Source: an uncultured Bacillota bacterium
GTDB lineage: Bacteria > Bacillota > Clostridia > Peptostreptococcales > Anaerovoracaceae
Direction: 5' to 3'
Assembly: GCA_946541435.1 (NCBI GenBank)
Contig: CAMNJK010000007.1
Coordinates: 1-16,261, forward strand
DNA: 16,261 bases
Position 1 is the first letter of the stretch. Every line of letters starts with the position of its first letter. This document shows positions 1 to 7,203 of the stretch, piece after piece. A model generated the notes under the pieces. It did not search any database, was not told the origin of the DNA, and worked only from the letters and a program-made list of their open reading frames with translations. A program made the translations under genes and the position numbers.

Positions 1-2
1 TT

Positions 3-89
3 ATTCTTGAATTGGCGTTCATATTGATTCAGGCACGGCGAATCGAGCGGTATCGGGTAACATCCATTCTAAAGGGGGAAAGCATATGA
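3..89 (+). CDS. C-terminal tail of a bacteriocin-associated membrane permease (partial)
   Basis: An open frame enters from the left edge and gives 28 residues ending in RYRVTSILKGES-I before a TGA. The hydrophobic stretch LELAFILIQ followed by a basic segment and a terminal ILKGE looks like the end of a polytopic membrane protein. Its stop overlaps the start of the next gene as ATGA, so the two are translationally coupled. Since the next gene is a lactococcin-972-type export ATPase, the likely identity is its partner, the bacteriocin-associated integral membrane protein (DUF1430-like). Only the tail is visible, so the family is an inference from the neighbour and from the basic LKG-type ending such permeases often have. 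Confidence 0.55.
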   Translation: MLELAFILIQARRIERYRVTSILKGESI

Positions 90-736
90 TCATAGGGAAA
101 AACATAGTGAAACGTTTTGGCGATCAGGTGATATTCGATGGTCTTGACTTTCAGATCCGAGATGGAGAATTCGTATGCTTCGCAGGAGAAAGCGGGGCGG
201 GGAAAACGACTCTTCTGAATATTATAGGGCTCCTGGAACCTATTGACTCCGGGGACCTTTTGATCAATGGGAAAACCTATTCCGGCAGCAAAGCCAAACG
301 AGAATATTATAAGAATGAAGTTGGATTTCTGTTTCAAAACTTTGCGTTGATCGAGAATAAAACAGTAAAGCAGAATCTGGAGTTGGTTCGATCCGATGCT
401 TCTGTTAATATATCAGTAATGGATTCGCTTCGACGGGTAGGATTGGAAGATAAAATCAACAGCAAGGTCTATACTCTGTCCGGTGGTGAGCAGCAAAGAG
501 TAGCAGCAGCACGTCTGATACGAAAGCAGTGCAACATTATCCTTGCAGATGAGCCGACAGGATCCCTGGACCGAAAAAATGCAGAACAGATAATGGATCA
601 ACTCTTTCAGATGAATTCTGAAGGTAAGACCGTGATCCTGGTCACACATGACGAAAAGATTCGAAGTCAAATCCCCAGAATTATTGAACTACATCGCAGT
701 ACAGTCAATTATAATCACACTGTGACCGGCAAGTAA
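86..736 (+). CDS. ABC transporter ATP-binding protein, lactococcin-972-type bacteriocin export group
   Basis: This is a complete 216-residue ATPase that would power export, or resistance-type extrusion, with the membrane protein encoded just upstream. Visible motifs are Walker A GESGAGKTT at 34-42, the Q-loop in FLFQNFALIENKTV at about 81-94 (Q84), signature LSGGEQQ at 131-137, Walker B IILADEPTGSLD at 151-162 and the switch histidine in LVTHD (H188). The FQNFALIEN segment and the roughly 210-residue length fit the putative lactococcin 972 exporter ATPase family better than LolD or MacB, which are the alternatives. The start is an ATG behind an AAAGGGGGAAAG ribosome site and overlaps the upstream stop by ATGA. 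The bacteriocin precursor, if any, would lie outside the window. Codon use is AT-richer than in the sugar genes that follow. Confidence 0.85.
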   Translation: MIIGKNIVKRFGDQVIFDGLDFQIRDGEFVCFAGESGAGKTTLLNIIGLLEPIDSGDLLINGKTYSGSKAKREYYKNEVGFLFQNFALIENKTVKQNLELVRSDASVNISVMDSLRRVGLEDKINSKVYTLSGGEQQRVAAARLIRKQCNIILADEPTGSLDRKNAEQIMDQLFQMNSEGKTVILVTHDEKIRSQIPRIIELHRSTVNYNHTVTGK

Positions 737-750
737 CCGGTCACTTTTTT
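722..750 (+). terminator. Intrinsic terminator of the ABC exporter operon
   Basis: A perfect 8-bp stem GTGACCGG (722-729) / CCGGTCAC (737-744) with loop CAAGTAA is followed by six T (745-750). The TAA stop codon of the ATPase gene lies in the loop, so the last codons of the gene form the left arm. Confidence 0.9.
733..744. promoter_or_regulatory. Possible LacI-family operator for the fructokinase operon
   Basis: GTAACCGGTCAC differs at one base from GTAACCGGTTAC, the consensus I derive from the two palindromes at 7081-7092 and 7204-7215. It lies 8 bp upstream of a possible -35 box for the fructokinase operon. It also forms the loop and right arm of a terminator, which alone could explain the dyad, so its operator role is tentative. 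Confidence 0.35.
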
Positions 751-751
751 A

Positions 752-781
752 TTGCCAAACCGGCGTGGCTTGTATTACAAT
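752..781 (+). promoter_or_regulatory. Candidate promoter of the fructokinase-amylosucrase-alpha-galactosidase operon
   Basis: TTGCCA (752-757) and TACAAT (776-781) are separated by 18 bp and sit 35 bp before the fructokinase ATG. An 11-bp dyad TTGTA-T-TACAA (770-780) overlaps the -10 box, and an AACCGG half-site similar to the LacI operators (758-763) lies in the spacer. The match is only fair, but a promoter is required here because the preceding terminator closes the upstream operon. Confidence 0.45.
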
Positions 782-816
782 GAAAGCATCACTGAGATGA
801 AAACGGGAGGTGTGGT

Positions 817-1791
817 ATGATTAAGAAAACTATTGATGTAACAGCTCTGGGAGAGCTTTTGATCGATTTTACAGAATACGGGGTCTCGGATCAGGGGAAC
901 CTGACCTTCGAGGCCAATCCGGGAGGCGCGCCCTGCAACGTGCTTTCCATGCTGGCGGGCCTGGGAAAGAAGGTCGCCTTCCTGGGCAAGGTGGGCGATG
1001 ACATGTTCGGCCGGATCCTGAAGGATGCCATCTGCGAACAGGGCATTGACGGAGACGGACTCAGCATGGATCCGGAGATCCACACCACGCTGGCATTTGT
1101 GCATAAACTGGAAAATGGGGACCGTGACTTCTCCTTCTACCGTAAGCCCGGAGCTGACATGTCTCTCGCCCCGGAGGATCTGCTGGAGGAAAAGATCCGC
1201 CAGGCGAGGATCTTCCACTTCGGGTCCCTGTCTCTCACGGATGAACCCGTGAGAAGCGCCCACCACCGGGCCATGGAAATCGCGGAGGAAGCGGGATGCA
1301 TCCGCTCCTTCGACCCTAACCTGAGGGAGCCCCTCTGGGACAGCCTGGACCGGGCGAAGGAGGAGATCGCCTGGGGACTTGCCCACTGCGACGTGCTGAA
1401 GATCTCCGACAATGAGATCCAGTGGTTCACGGGGGAGGAAGACTTTGATGCGGGCATCGCGGCCCTGAAGGAGGCTTATCCCCAGATCAAGCTGATCTGC
1501 CTGTCCAAGGGCGCTGAGGGAAGCACAGCATACTGCGGCGGGCACAAAGTCACAGTGATGCCTTTCCTGAATGAAAACACGGTGGAAACCACCGGAGCCG
1601 GAGACACCTTCTGTGCCTGCGTGCTGAACTACGTGCTGGAACACGGTCTCACAGAGCTGAGCCCGGAGAATCTGAAAGATATGCTGACCTTCGCCAATGC
1701 CGCAGCCTCCATCGTCACCACCCGGAAGGGTGCGCTGCGGGTGATGCCGGCGAAGGAAGAAGTGGAAGCACTGATCGCGGAGAGAGCATGA
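817..1791 (+). CDS. scrK: Fructokinase, PfkB/ribokinase family
   Basis: The product is a 324-residue cytoplasmic sugar kinase that should phosphorylate fructose with ATP to fructose 6-phosphate. The N-terminal PfkB signature NPGGAPCNVLSMLAGLG is at 34-50 with GKVGDDMFG at 57-65, SFDPNLR at 164-170, and the C-terminal ATP-site/catalytic motif TTGAGDTF at 258-265 (D263 as catalytic base). These segments are characteristic of the plant/bacterial PfkB fructokinases. The ATG follows a GGGAGG ribosome site. The gene is first in an operon and overlaps the amylosucrase-type gene by ATGA, so the fructose released by that enzyme is the likely substrate. Other PfkB hexose or nucleoside kinases are less likely given the NPGGAP signature and the context. 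Length is normal for the family. Confidence 0.9.
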   Translation: MIKKTIDVTALGELLIDFTEYGVSDQGNLTFEANPGGAPCNVLSMLAGLGKKVAFLGKVGDDMFGRILKDAICEQGIDGDGLSMDPEIHTTLAFVHKLENGDRDFSFYRKPGADMSLAPEDLLEEKIRQARIFHFGSLSLTDEPVRSAHHRAMEIAEEAGCIRSFDPNLREPLWDSLDRAKEEIAWGLAHCDVLKISDNEIQWFTGEEDFDAGIAALKEAYPQIKLICLSKGAEGSTAYCGGHKVTVMPFLNENTVETTGAGDTFCACVLNYVLEHGLTELSPENLKDMLTFANAAASIVTTRKGALRVMPAKEEVEALIAERA

Positions 1792-3626
1792 TGAAAGAGA
1801 AAGAGAATGTATTTGAAACTCGCCTTGAGGCTTGTCAGGACGAGATGCGGTGGCTCTTCATGGAGCTCTATGATGATGGCCACGCCTATGACTATTTCGT
1901 CAGAATGCTGCAGAAGCAGTATGAGAAGAGAAATGACGACCTGCGGAAATGGGATGAAATGAAGTGCCGGGATGCAAGCTGGTATAAGAGCAACCGCCTG
2001 GTGGGCATGATGCTGTACGTGGACCTCTTCGCGGGGGATCTGCCCGGCGTGATGGAGCACCTGGACTATCTGAAGGAGTGCGGGGTCAATTACCTGCATA
2101 TTATGCCCATTCTGAAGAGCCCGGAGGGGAAGAACGATGGCGGCTATGCCGTGGCGGACTTCACTCAGGTGGATCCGAAGTTCGGAACCATGGAGGATCT
2201 GGCCGCCCTGGCCAAAGCCTGCCATGAAGTTGGGATCGTGGTGTGTCTGGACTTTGTGATGAATCACACCAGCGACCAGCATCCCTGGGCAGTAGAAGCC
2301 CGCAAGGGAAATCGGGAGTACCAGGACCGCTACTTCTTCTATGATAACTGGGACATCCCCTGGGAGTTTGACCGGACGGTGCCCCAGGTTTTCCCCACCA
2401 CGGCGCCGGGAAACTTCTCCTGGTGTGAAGAGGCCGGGAAGGTGGTCATGACCTCCTTCTACCCCTACCAGTGGGATCTGAATTACGCTAACCCCACGGT
2501 GTTCAACGACATGACGGAGAACCTCCTGAACCTGTGCAACCAGGGCATGGACGTGATCCGGCTGGACGCCGTCCCATACATCTGGAAGCAGCTTGGGACC
2601 AACTGCAGAAACCTGCCTCAGGTCCACACCCTGGTACGCCTGATGCGGCTTGCCACAGAAGTGGTCTGCCCCGGCACCCTGCTTCTGGGGGAAGTTGTGA
2701 TGGAGCCGGACAAAGTAGTTCCATACTTCGGCTCCGTGGAAAAGCCGGAGTGCCACATGCTTTACAATGTCACCACCATGGCCACTACCTGGCATACGGT
2801 GGCCACCCGGGATGTGCGGCTGATGGAGCACCAGCTGGGCACTGTATTCGCCCTGCCCCACCAGTTCACCTTCCTGAACTATCTGAGGTGCCACGATGAC
2901 ATCGGCTGGGGCCTGGACTACGACTACCTCGGGCAGTTTGGCATCAGCCAGGTGCCTCATAAGAAATACCTGAATGACTATCTCACCGGCCAGGGCTGGG
3001 AGAGCGCCAGCCGGGGAGAACTCTATAACAATGATCCTTTGCTGGGGGATGCCCGCCTTTGCGGCACCACGGCCTCCCTCTGCGGCATCGAAGCCGCCGA
3101 GTACGAAGGCGACCAGTCCAAGCTGGAGTGGGCCATCCGCCGGGACATCATGCTCCATGCGTTCCTGCTGACCCAGTCCGGGATCCCGGTGCTGTACAGC
3201 GGAGATGAGATCGGGCAGAAGAATGACTACTCCTACCACGATGATCCGCTGAAAGCCGACGATTCCCGGTACATCCACCGGGGCGCCTTCCCCTGGGATG
3301 AAGCAGCACTGCGGAGTGATCCGCTGTCCCGTCAGGGCCGGATCTTCCAGACCATCCGCCGCCTTTTGAACCTGCGGGCGGAGCATCACGTGTTTGACTT
3401 CGACGCGGACACCTGGGTGGTGGACACCGGAAACGACAACGTCCTCGGCATCGGCCGCTACTACCGCGGCGAAAAGCTCATCGCCCTGTTCAACTTTGGC
3501 GATGCTCACGCCGCCGCCTGGCTGGAAGAACCCTACACGGACCTCCTCACCGGCGAGGAAGTACAGGGAACCGCCTGGCTGGAAAGCGCCGGCTTCCGCT
3601 GGCTGCTGCATAAGTATGAGGAATGA
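1788..3626 (+). CDS. Amylosucrase-type glucosyltransferase/sucrose hydrolase, GH13 subfamily 4
   Basis: The 612-residue product should act on sucrose in the cytoplasm, either transferring glucose to an alpha-1,4-glucan and releasing fructose (amylosucrase) or hydrolysing sucrose. The GH13 motifs are clear: KNDGGYAV at 115-122, region I DFVMNHTS at 155-162, region II GMDVIRLDAV at 253-262 with nucleophile D260, region III GEVVMEPD at 301-308 with acid/base E302, and region IV RCHDDIGW at 367-374 with D370. The stretch IWKQLGTNCRNLPQVH right after region II is typical of subfamily 4 and absent from ordinary alpha-amylases or sucrose phosphorylases. Length matches known amylosucrases (about 630). 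It has no signal peptide. Start ATGATG overlaps the fructokinase stop. Whether the polymerase or hydrolase activity dominates cannot be read from the sequence. Confidence 0.88.
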   Translation: MMKEKENVFETRLEACQDEMRWLFMELYDDGHAYDYFVRMLQKQYEKRNDDLRKWDEMKCRDASWYKSNRLVGMMLYVDLFAGDLPGVMEHLDYLKECGVNYLHIMPILKSPEGKNDGGYAVADFTQVDPKFGTMEDLAALAKACHEVGIVVCLDFVMNHTSDQHPWAVEARKGNREYQDRYFFYDNWDIPWEFDRTVPQVFPTTAPGNFSWCEEAGKVVMTSFYPYQWDLNYANPTVFNDMTENLLNLCNQGMDVIRLDAVPYIWKQLGTNCRNLPQVHTLVRLMRLATEVVCPGTLLLGEVVMEPDKVVPYFGSVEKPECHMLYNVTTMATTWHTVATRDVRLMEHQLGTVFALPHQFTFLNYLRCHDDIGWGLDYDYLGQFGISQVPHKKYLNDYLTGQGWESASRGELYNNDPLLGDARLCGTTASLCGIEAAEYEGDQSKLEWAIRRDIMLHAFLLTQSGIPVLYSGDEIGQKNDYSYHDDPLKADDSRYIHRGAFPWDEAALRSDPLSRQGRIFQTIRRLLNLRAEHHVFDFDADTWVVDTGNDNVLGIGRYYRGEKLIALFNFGDAHAAAWLEEPYTDLLTGEEVQGTAWLESAGFRWLLHKYEE

Positions 3627-3643
3627 GAGAATAGCCTGATCGG

Positions 3644-3670
3644 AAAGGACCGGCACACGCCGGCCTTTCT
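3644..3670 (+). terminator. Hairpin between amylosucrase and alpha-galactosidase genes (possible attenuator)
   Basis: AAAGG-a-CCGGC (3644-3654) pairs with GCCGGCCTTT (3659-3668) around an ACAC loop, leaving one bulged A. The T-run is short (TTTCT), so termination is probably partial. It lies in the 65-nt gap between two co-directional genes and could lower, rather than stop, expression of the alpha-galactosidase or act as a processing site. Confidence 0.5.
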
Positions 3671-3691
3671 GTGACTATGAGGAAAGACAGA

Positions 3692-5854
3692 ATGATTGAA
3701 AAACGCGATAACACCATTATGATCCACACGGCCCGCAGCACCTACCAGATGATGGTGGGCCGCTACGGCCACCTGCTGCACCTGTATTACGGCCCGCGGC
3801 GGGAGGACCTGGCACCGCTGCCGGAGCTGGCGGACAGGGGCTTCTCGGGGAATCCTTACGAGGCCGAAAATGACAGGACCTATTCCCTGGACGCCCTGCC
3901 CCAGGAGTTTCCCACCCTGGGCACCGGGGACTTCCGCAGCCCCCTTTTGATCCTGCGGGACGCGGAGGGAGTTTTAGGCTGCGACCTGCGGTTTGTTTCA
4001 GCGGAGATCCGCCCCGGGAAATACGGCCTGCCCGGGTTCCCGGCAGTGTATGACGATGCCGGCGAGACCCTGGAGGTGACCCTTCAGAGCACAAAGCCTT
4101 CCTTGACGGTTCGTCTTTATTACGGTGTTCTTGGAGAACTGGATGTGATCACCCGGGCGGCCATGGTCTGCGCCGGAGAGGATCTGATCATAGAAAAAGC
4201 CCAGACTGCTTGCCTGGACTTTACCTTCGGGGAGTATGAGAGAATGATCTTCTGGGGACGGCACACCATGGAACGGGTACCGGACAGGGGACCTGTGAAT
4301 CATGGAAACTTCTCCATGGAAAGCCGCCGTGGAATGTCTTCCCACCATTATAACCCTTTCATGATCCTGATGGATCCGGATGCGACGGAAGACAGCGGGC
4401 GCTGCTGGTCCATGCAGTTTGTGTACAGCGGAGGATTCAAGGCGGAGATCGAAAAAGACTCTTACGGACAGACCCGGATGCAGATGGGACTGTTTCAGGA
4501 TCAGCTGGCCTATCCATTGAAGGCCGGTGAAGAGCTTGTGTTGCCGGAAGTAATCATGAGTTTCAGCGACTGTGGGCTGGGACGGCTGTCCCGGAATCAC
4601 CATGACGTGATCCGCCGGCACCTGTGCCGCGGCCCCTGGCGGGATGCAGTGCGGCCGGTGCTTCTCAACAGCTGGGAAGCCTGCTATTTTGATTTTGATG
4701 GAGACAAGATCCTGTCCATGGCCCGCTCAGCCGCAGACCTGGGCGTGGAAATGATCGTCATGGATGACGGCTGGTTCGGCGAACGGACCGATGACATTCG
4801 CGGCCTGGGGGATCTTTGGTATAATGAAGCCCGGATGGGCTGTACTTTGTCGGAACTGGTGGATGGGGTCCATGACCTGGGCCTGAAGTTCGGCATCTGG
4901 ATGGAGCCGGAAGCCATCAGTGAGAACAGCGATCTGTACCGGGAGCACCCGGACTGGGCACTTGCGGTACCGGGGCGGTCTCCGGTGCGGAGCCGTTACC
5001 AGCTCCTGCTGGACTTCTCCCGGGACGACGTGGTGGACGAGATGTACCGCCGGATCTGCGCAGTTCTGGACAGCGGTGCAGACTATCTGAAGTGGGACCT
5101 CAACCGCAGCATCGCCGATGTGTATAGCTCCGGCGATGCGGTGCCGGGCCAGGTTCTCTATGATTATGTGAAGAATCTCTACCGTCTGCTTGAGCAGATC
5201 CTGGAGCGCTATCCTGACTTGCTGATCGAAGGCTGTGCCGGAGGCGGCGGCCGGTTTGATGCCGGCATGCTATACTACTGCCCCCAGATCTGGTGCAGTG
5301 ACAATACGGATGCAGTGGACCGGCTGACGATCCAGTATGGAACGTCCTTTGGATACCCACCCTGCACCATGGGAGCCCACGTTTCTGTGGTGCCCAATCA
5401 TCAGACGGGACGAGTCACACCATTTGCCACCCGCGGTGCGGTGGCCATGGCGGGGACTTTCGGATACGAGCTGGATCCCCGGAAGCTGTCTTCCGAAGAG
5501 AAGGCGGCGGTACGGGAGCAGATCAAATGCTTCCACGAGGATGCGCCGCTGGTGATGGACGGAGAGTATTATAGGTTGTCGGATCCGCTGGCGGATCCGT
5601 ACAGCGCGTGGGTCTTTGTGGCACGGGACGGAAGCCGGGCCAAAGTGACCGCGGTGAGGACCGGCGGGGCGGACGATGTTCGTGCTGCCGATATCGCGGT
5701 GAAGGTCCGCGGACTGGATGTGGATGCACAGTACGTGATCGATGAGACTGGCGCGATGCTCGCCGGCCGCACGCTGATGGACAGCGGCTTGCCCCTGCCC
5801 CCTGCGACAGAAGAATACCAATGCTATGTATGGCATCTGAAAAAGGCCCGGTAA
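3692..5854 (+). CDS. Alpha-galactosidase, GH36 (group I, intracellular type)
   Basis: The product is about 720 residues and should release terminal alpha-1,6-galactose from raffinose, stachyose or melibiose in the cytoplasm. The N-terminal beta-rich domain is followed by a TIM barrel carrying DDGWFGERTDD from 358, KWDLNRS with nucleophile D469, the glycine-rich EGCAGGGGRFD segment and WCSDNTDAVDR with acid/base D537. These motifs and their spacing are those of bacterial GH36 alpha-galactosidases of roughly 730 residues. I place the start at ATG 3692 because GAGGAAAG (3679-3686) sits at proper spacing before it. In-frame GTG 3671 and ATG 3677 would add seven or five residues without a good ribosome site. 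No signal peptide is present. It is the third gene after fructokinase and amylosucrase, so raffinose could be converted stepwise to galactose, sucrose and fructose. Confidence 0.93.
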   Translation: MIEKRDNTIMIHTARSTYQMMVGRYGHLLHLYYGPRREDLAPLPELADRGFSGNPYEAENDRTYSLDALPQEFPTLGTGDFRSPLLILRDAEGVLGCDLRFVSAEIRPGKYGLPGFPAVYDDAGETLEVTLQSTKPSLTVRLYYGVLGELDVITRAAMVCAGEDLIIEKAQTACLDFTFGEYERMIFWGRHTMERVPDRGPVNHGNFSMESRRGMSSHHYNPFMILMDPDATEDSGRCWSMQFVYSGGFKAEIEKDSYGQTRMQMGLFQDQLAYPLKAGEELVLPEVIMSFSDCGLGRLSRNHHDVIRRHLCRGPWRDAVRPVLLNSWEACYFDFDGDKILSMARSAADLGVEMIVMDDGWFGERTDDIRGLGDLWYNEARMGCTLSELVDGVHDLGLKFGIWMEPEAISENSDLYREHPDWALAVPGRSPVRSRYQLLLDFSRDDVVDEMYRRICAVLDSGADYLKWDLNRSIADVYSSGDAVPGQVLYDYVKNLYRLLEQILERYPDLLIEGCAGGGGRFDAGMLYYCPQIWCSDNTDAVDRLTIQYGTSFGYPPCTMGAHVSVVPNHQTGRVTPFATRGAVAMAGTFGYELDPRKLSSEEKAAVREQIKCFHEDAPLVMDGEYYRLSDPLADPYSAWVFVARDGSRAKVTAVRTGGADDVRAADIAVKVRGLDVDAQYVIDETGAMLAGRTLMDSGLPLPPATEEYQCYVWHLKKAR

Positions 5855-5864
5855 GGGCCTTTTG
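5840..5864 (+). terminator. Terminator of the fructokinase-amylosucrase-alpha-galactosidase operon
   Basis: Perfect stem AAAAGGCCC (5841-5849) / GGGCCTTTT (5855-5863) with loop GGTAA, which contains the TAA stop of the alpha-galactosidase gene. The T-run is only four long before GTGTTGG, so the second hairpin at 5887 may back it up. Confidence 0.7.
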
Positions 5865-5886
5865 TGTTGGAATGAAATATATAAAT

Positions 5887-5920
5887 GGCGCCGGATGGAT
5901 CCGGTGCCGAGGTCTTTTTT
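5887..5920. terminator. Bidirectional terminator between convergent alpha-galactosidase and repressor genes
   Basis: GGCGCCGG (5887-5894) pairs with CCGGTGCC (5901-5908) with one G-T wobble, and can extend into the ATGGAT loop. On the + strand it is followed by GAGGTC and six T (5915-5920). On the - strand it is followed by ATTTATATATTTC. It lies 39 nt beyond the repressor stop and 32 nt beyond the alpha-galactosidase stop, so it can serve both. Confidence 0.7.
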
Positions 5921-5947
5921 GGTGTGGGTGTGACTGGAATCACGGGA

Positions 5948-6979
5948 TTATACTTCCTCTGTCGTCGCCCGGGAGATGAGGACGGGGGCGACGGTGCGGT
6001 GGACGGGTTCCAGCAGGGCGGAAGGATCCTTCTTCCGGATCCTGATCTGATCCACGATAAGTTCCATGGCACCGTCTACCAGCTGGTCGATCTGCTGGGC
6101 GATGGTGCTGATGGGATAGACGGCCTGCTCGGAAACCGGTGAGCCGTCGAAGCCGATGAGGCGGTAATCTTCCAGGTCCCGGGAATGGTTCCGCAGGAGG
6201 TGGTTGGATACGATGTTGGCGATGGTGTCGTTACTGCAGAAGATGCCTTTGCGCTTGCCGGGGTACTTCCGGGCGATGTCATCGGTGATGACATGGAGCT
6301 TCTCAGCCAGATCCTGATAACTGCTTTCGCCTTTGTAGGAAAGGAACTCGTGGGGCAGGTCGTATTTCCGGCAGACGTCCCGGAAGCCGTCGATCCGGCG
6401 GAAGGCGGGAGTCTTCTTGCCCAGGACGGGAATGTTGATGTGGAGGTAGACGTCACAGCCGCAGCGGTGAAGAAGTTCTGTGGCCTCCACGCCGCCCTGA
6501 TAGTTGTCGGTGTTGATGCTGCTGACGTACTGGTCCTCCCGTTCGATGGTCACCAGAGGCAGATCGTAGGAAGCAAGCTCCAGGGAAGGGATGGTGTGAC
6601 TCAGCACGATGAGGCCTTCCACATGGTAAGCGAGCAGCTCCTGGATGTACTGCCGTTCGGCTTCTTCACCCTGGCCGCCGCTGAAGACCAGAAACTTATA
6701 TCCATATTTCTCATAAGATTTCAGGAACTCATCCAGGATCTCTGCATAAAAACTCAGATAAAGGTTGGGGATAATCAGACCAATGAACTCGGTCTGGCCT
6801 TTGGCAAGGATCCGGGCAACCTTATTGCTCTGGTATCCCAGCTTCTCCAGCGCTTCCCGGATGATGGCCTGGTTCTGTGGGGTCACGGTGTCCGGATGGT
6901 TGAAATACCGGGAGATGGTGGTCTTGGAGAACCCGGTGTATTGTGCGATGTCCTGAAATGTCACGTTAGATTTTGCCAT
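5948..6979 (-). CDS. LacI-family transcriptional repressor of the sugar locus
   Basis: The 343-residue protein has an N-terminal LacI helix-turn-helix (DIAQYTGFSKTTISRYFN, about 10-27), a hinge region GYQSNKVARILAKG at 48-61, and a periplasmic-binding-protein-like core with typical segments FIGLIIPNL (from 65), VEGLIVL and LVTIERE. Ligand is probably a sugar taken up or produced by the locus (sucrose, raffinose or fructose). I choose ATG 6979, giving MAKSNVTFQDIAQ, because it matches usual LacI N-termini and has AAAGGA upstream. A TTG at 7012 would add 11 residues but lies almost at the predicted transcription start. The gene diverges from the transporter operon, and near-identical palindromes in the shared spacer are its likely operators. 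A sucrose-repressor (ScrR-like) role is plausible but not proved. Confidence 0.9.
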   Translation of the reverse strand: MAKSNVTFQDIAQYTGFSKTTISRYFNHPDTVTPQNQAIIREALEKLGYQSNKVARILAKGQTEFIGLIIPNLYLSFYAEILDEFLKSYEKYGYKFLVFSGGQGEEAERQYIQELLAYHVEGLIVLSHTIPSLELASYDLPLVTIEREDQYVSSINTDNYQGGVEATELLHRCGCDVYLHINIPVLGKKTPAFRRIDGFRDVCRKYDLPHEFLSYKGESSYQDLAEKLHVITDDIARKYPGKRKGIFCSNDTIANIVSNHLLRNHSRDLEDYRLIGFDGSPVSEQAVYPISTIAQQIDQLVDGAMELIVDQIRIRKKDPSALLEPVHRTVAPVLISRATTEEV

Positions 6980-7024
6980 GTCCTTCGCGATCCTTTCTAA
7001 GAATAATCTCAATACTCTAACTTT

Positions 7025-7053
7025 AGTATACGTTAAGAAACACCAAAATACAA
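7025..7053 (-). promoter_or_regulatory. Promoter of the LacI-family repressor gene
   Basis: On the minus strand TTGTAT (7053-7048) and TATACT (7030-7025) are separated by exactly 17 bp. This places the transcript start near 7018, about 38 nt before the ATG at 6979, with AAAGGA (6996-6991) between. The palindrome at 7081-7092 lies about 28 bp upstream of the -35 box. Confidence 0.7.
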
Positions 7054-7080
7054 GCCTAATGTATAATCATACGCCATAGA

Positions 7081-7092
7081 GTAATCGGTTAC
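7081..7092. promoter_or_regulatory. LacI-family operator O1 (upstream site)
   Basis: GTAATCGGTTAC is a near-perfect dyad with a central CG, typical of LacI-family operators. It differs at two positions from the site at 7204-7215. It lies upstream of both divergent promoters, about 116 bp before the transporter start, which fits an auxiliary site for looping. Functional binding is inferred. Confidence 0.65.
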
Positions 7093-7096
7093 GCAG

Positions 7097-7133
7097 AAAA
7101 TGGTAAAAGTGAACTGTCGTGCAAAATGGTAAA
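7097..7133. repeat. Direct repeat of AAAATGGTAAA between the two operators
   Basis: Identical 11-mers occupy 7097-7107 and 7123-7133, 26 bp apart, between operator O1 and the transporter promoter. This spacing, about 2.5 helical turns, and the position upstream of the -35 box would fit binding of another regulator. No known site consensus is recognised. Confidence 0.5.
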
Positions 7134-7166
7134 GGGTGTAAATATTGTATTTCCAACAATCTTCCA

Positions 7167-7196
7167 TTGACAGTGTTTTGTCAAAAATGCTAGAAT
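7167..7196 (+). promoter_or_regulatory. Promoter of the sugar ABC transporter operon
   Basis: A perfect TTGACA (7167-7172) and TAGAAT (7191-7196) with an 18-bp spacer, plus a TG one base before the -10 box (extended -10). The start should fall near 7203, directly at operator O2. The -35 box is also the left half of a 6-bp inverted repeat, TTGACA-N6-TGTCAA (7167-7184). This is the strongest promoter match in the window. Confidence 0.85.
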
Positions 7197-7203
7197 TGAT
7201 TGA

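Noticed and set aside
29..337. 102-codon minus-strand open frame at the left edge
   Set aside because: It overlaps the ABC ATPase Walker A region and has no recognisable features.
796..810. Possible catabolite-responsive (cre) site ATGAAAACGGGAGGT before the fructokinase gene
   Set aside because: The right half does not match the cre consensus and the sequence overlaps the ribosome site, which explains the GGGAGG.
1629..3656. Long open frame antisense to the amylosucrase-type gene (675 codons)
   Set aside because: It mirrors the high-GC third positions of the true gene, shows no recognisable domain and has no ribosome site; the sense protein has full GH13 motifs.
6185..7000. Plus-strand open frame opposite the LacI gene
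   Set aside because: No domain is seen and the opposite strand encodes an intact LacI protein with promoter and ribosome site.
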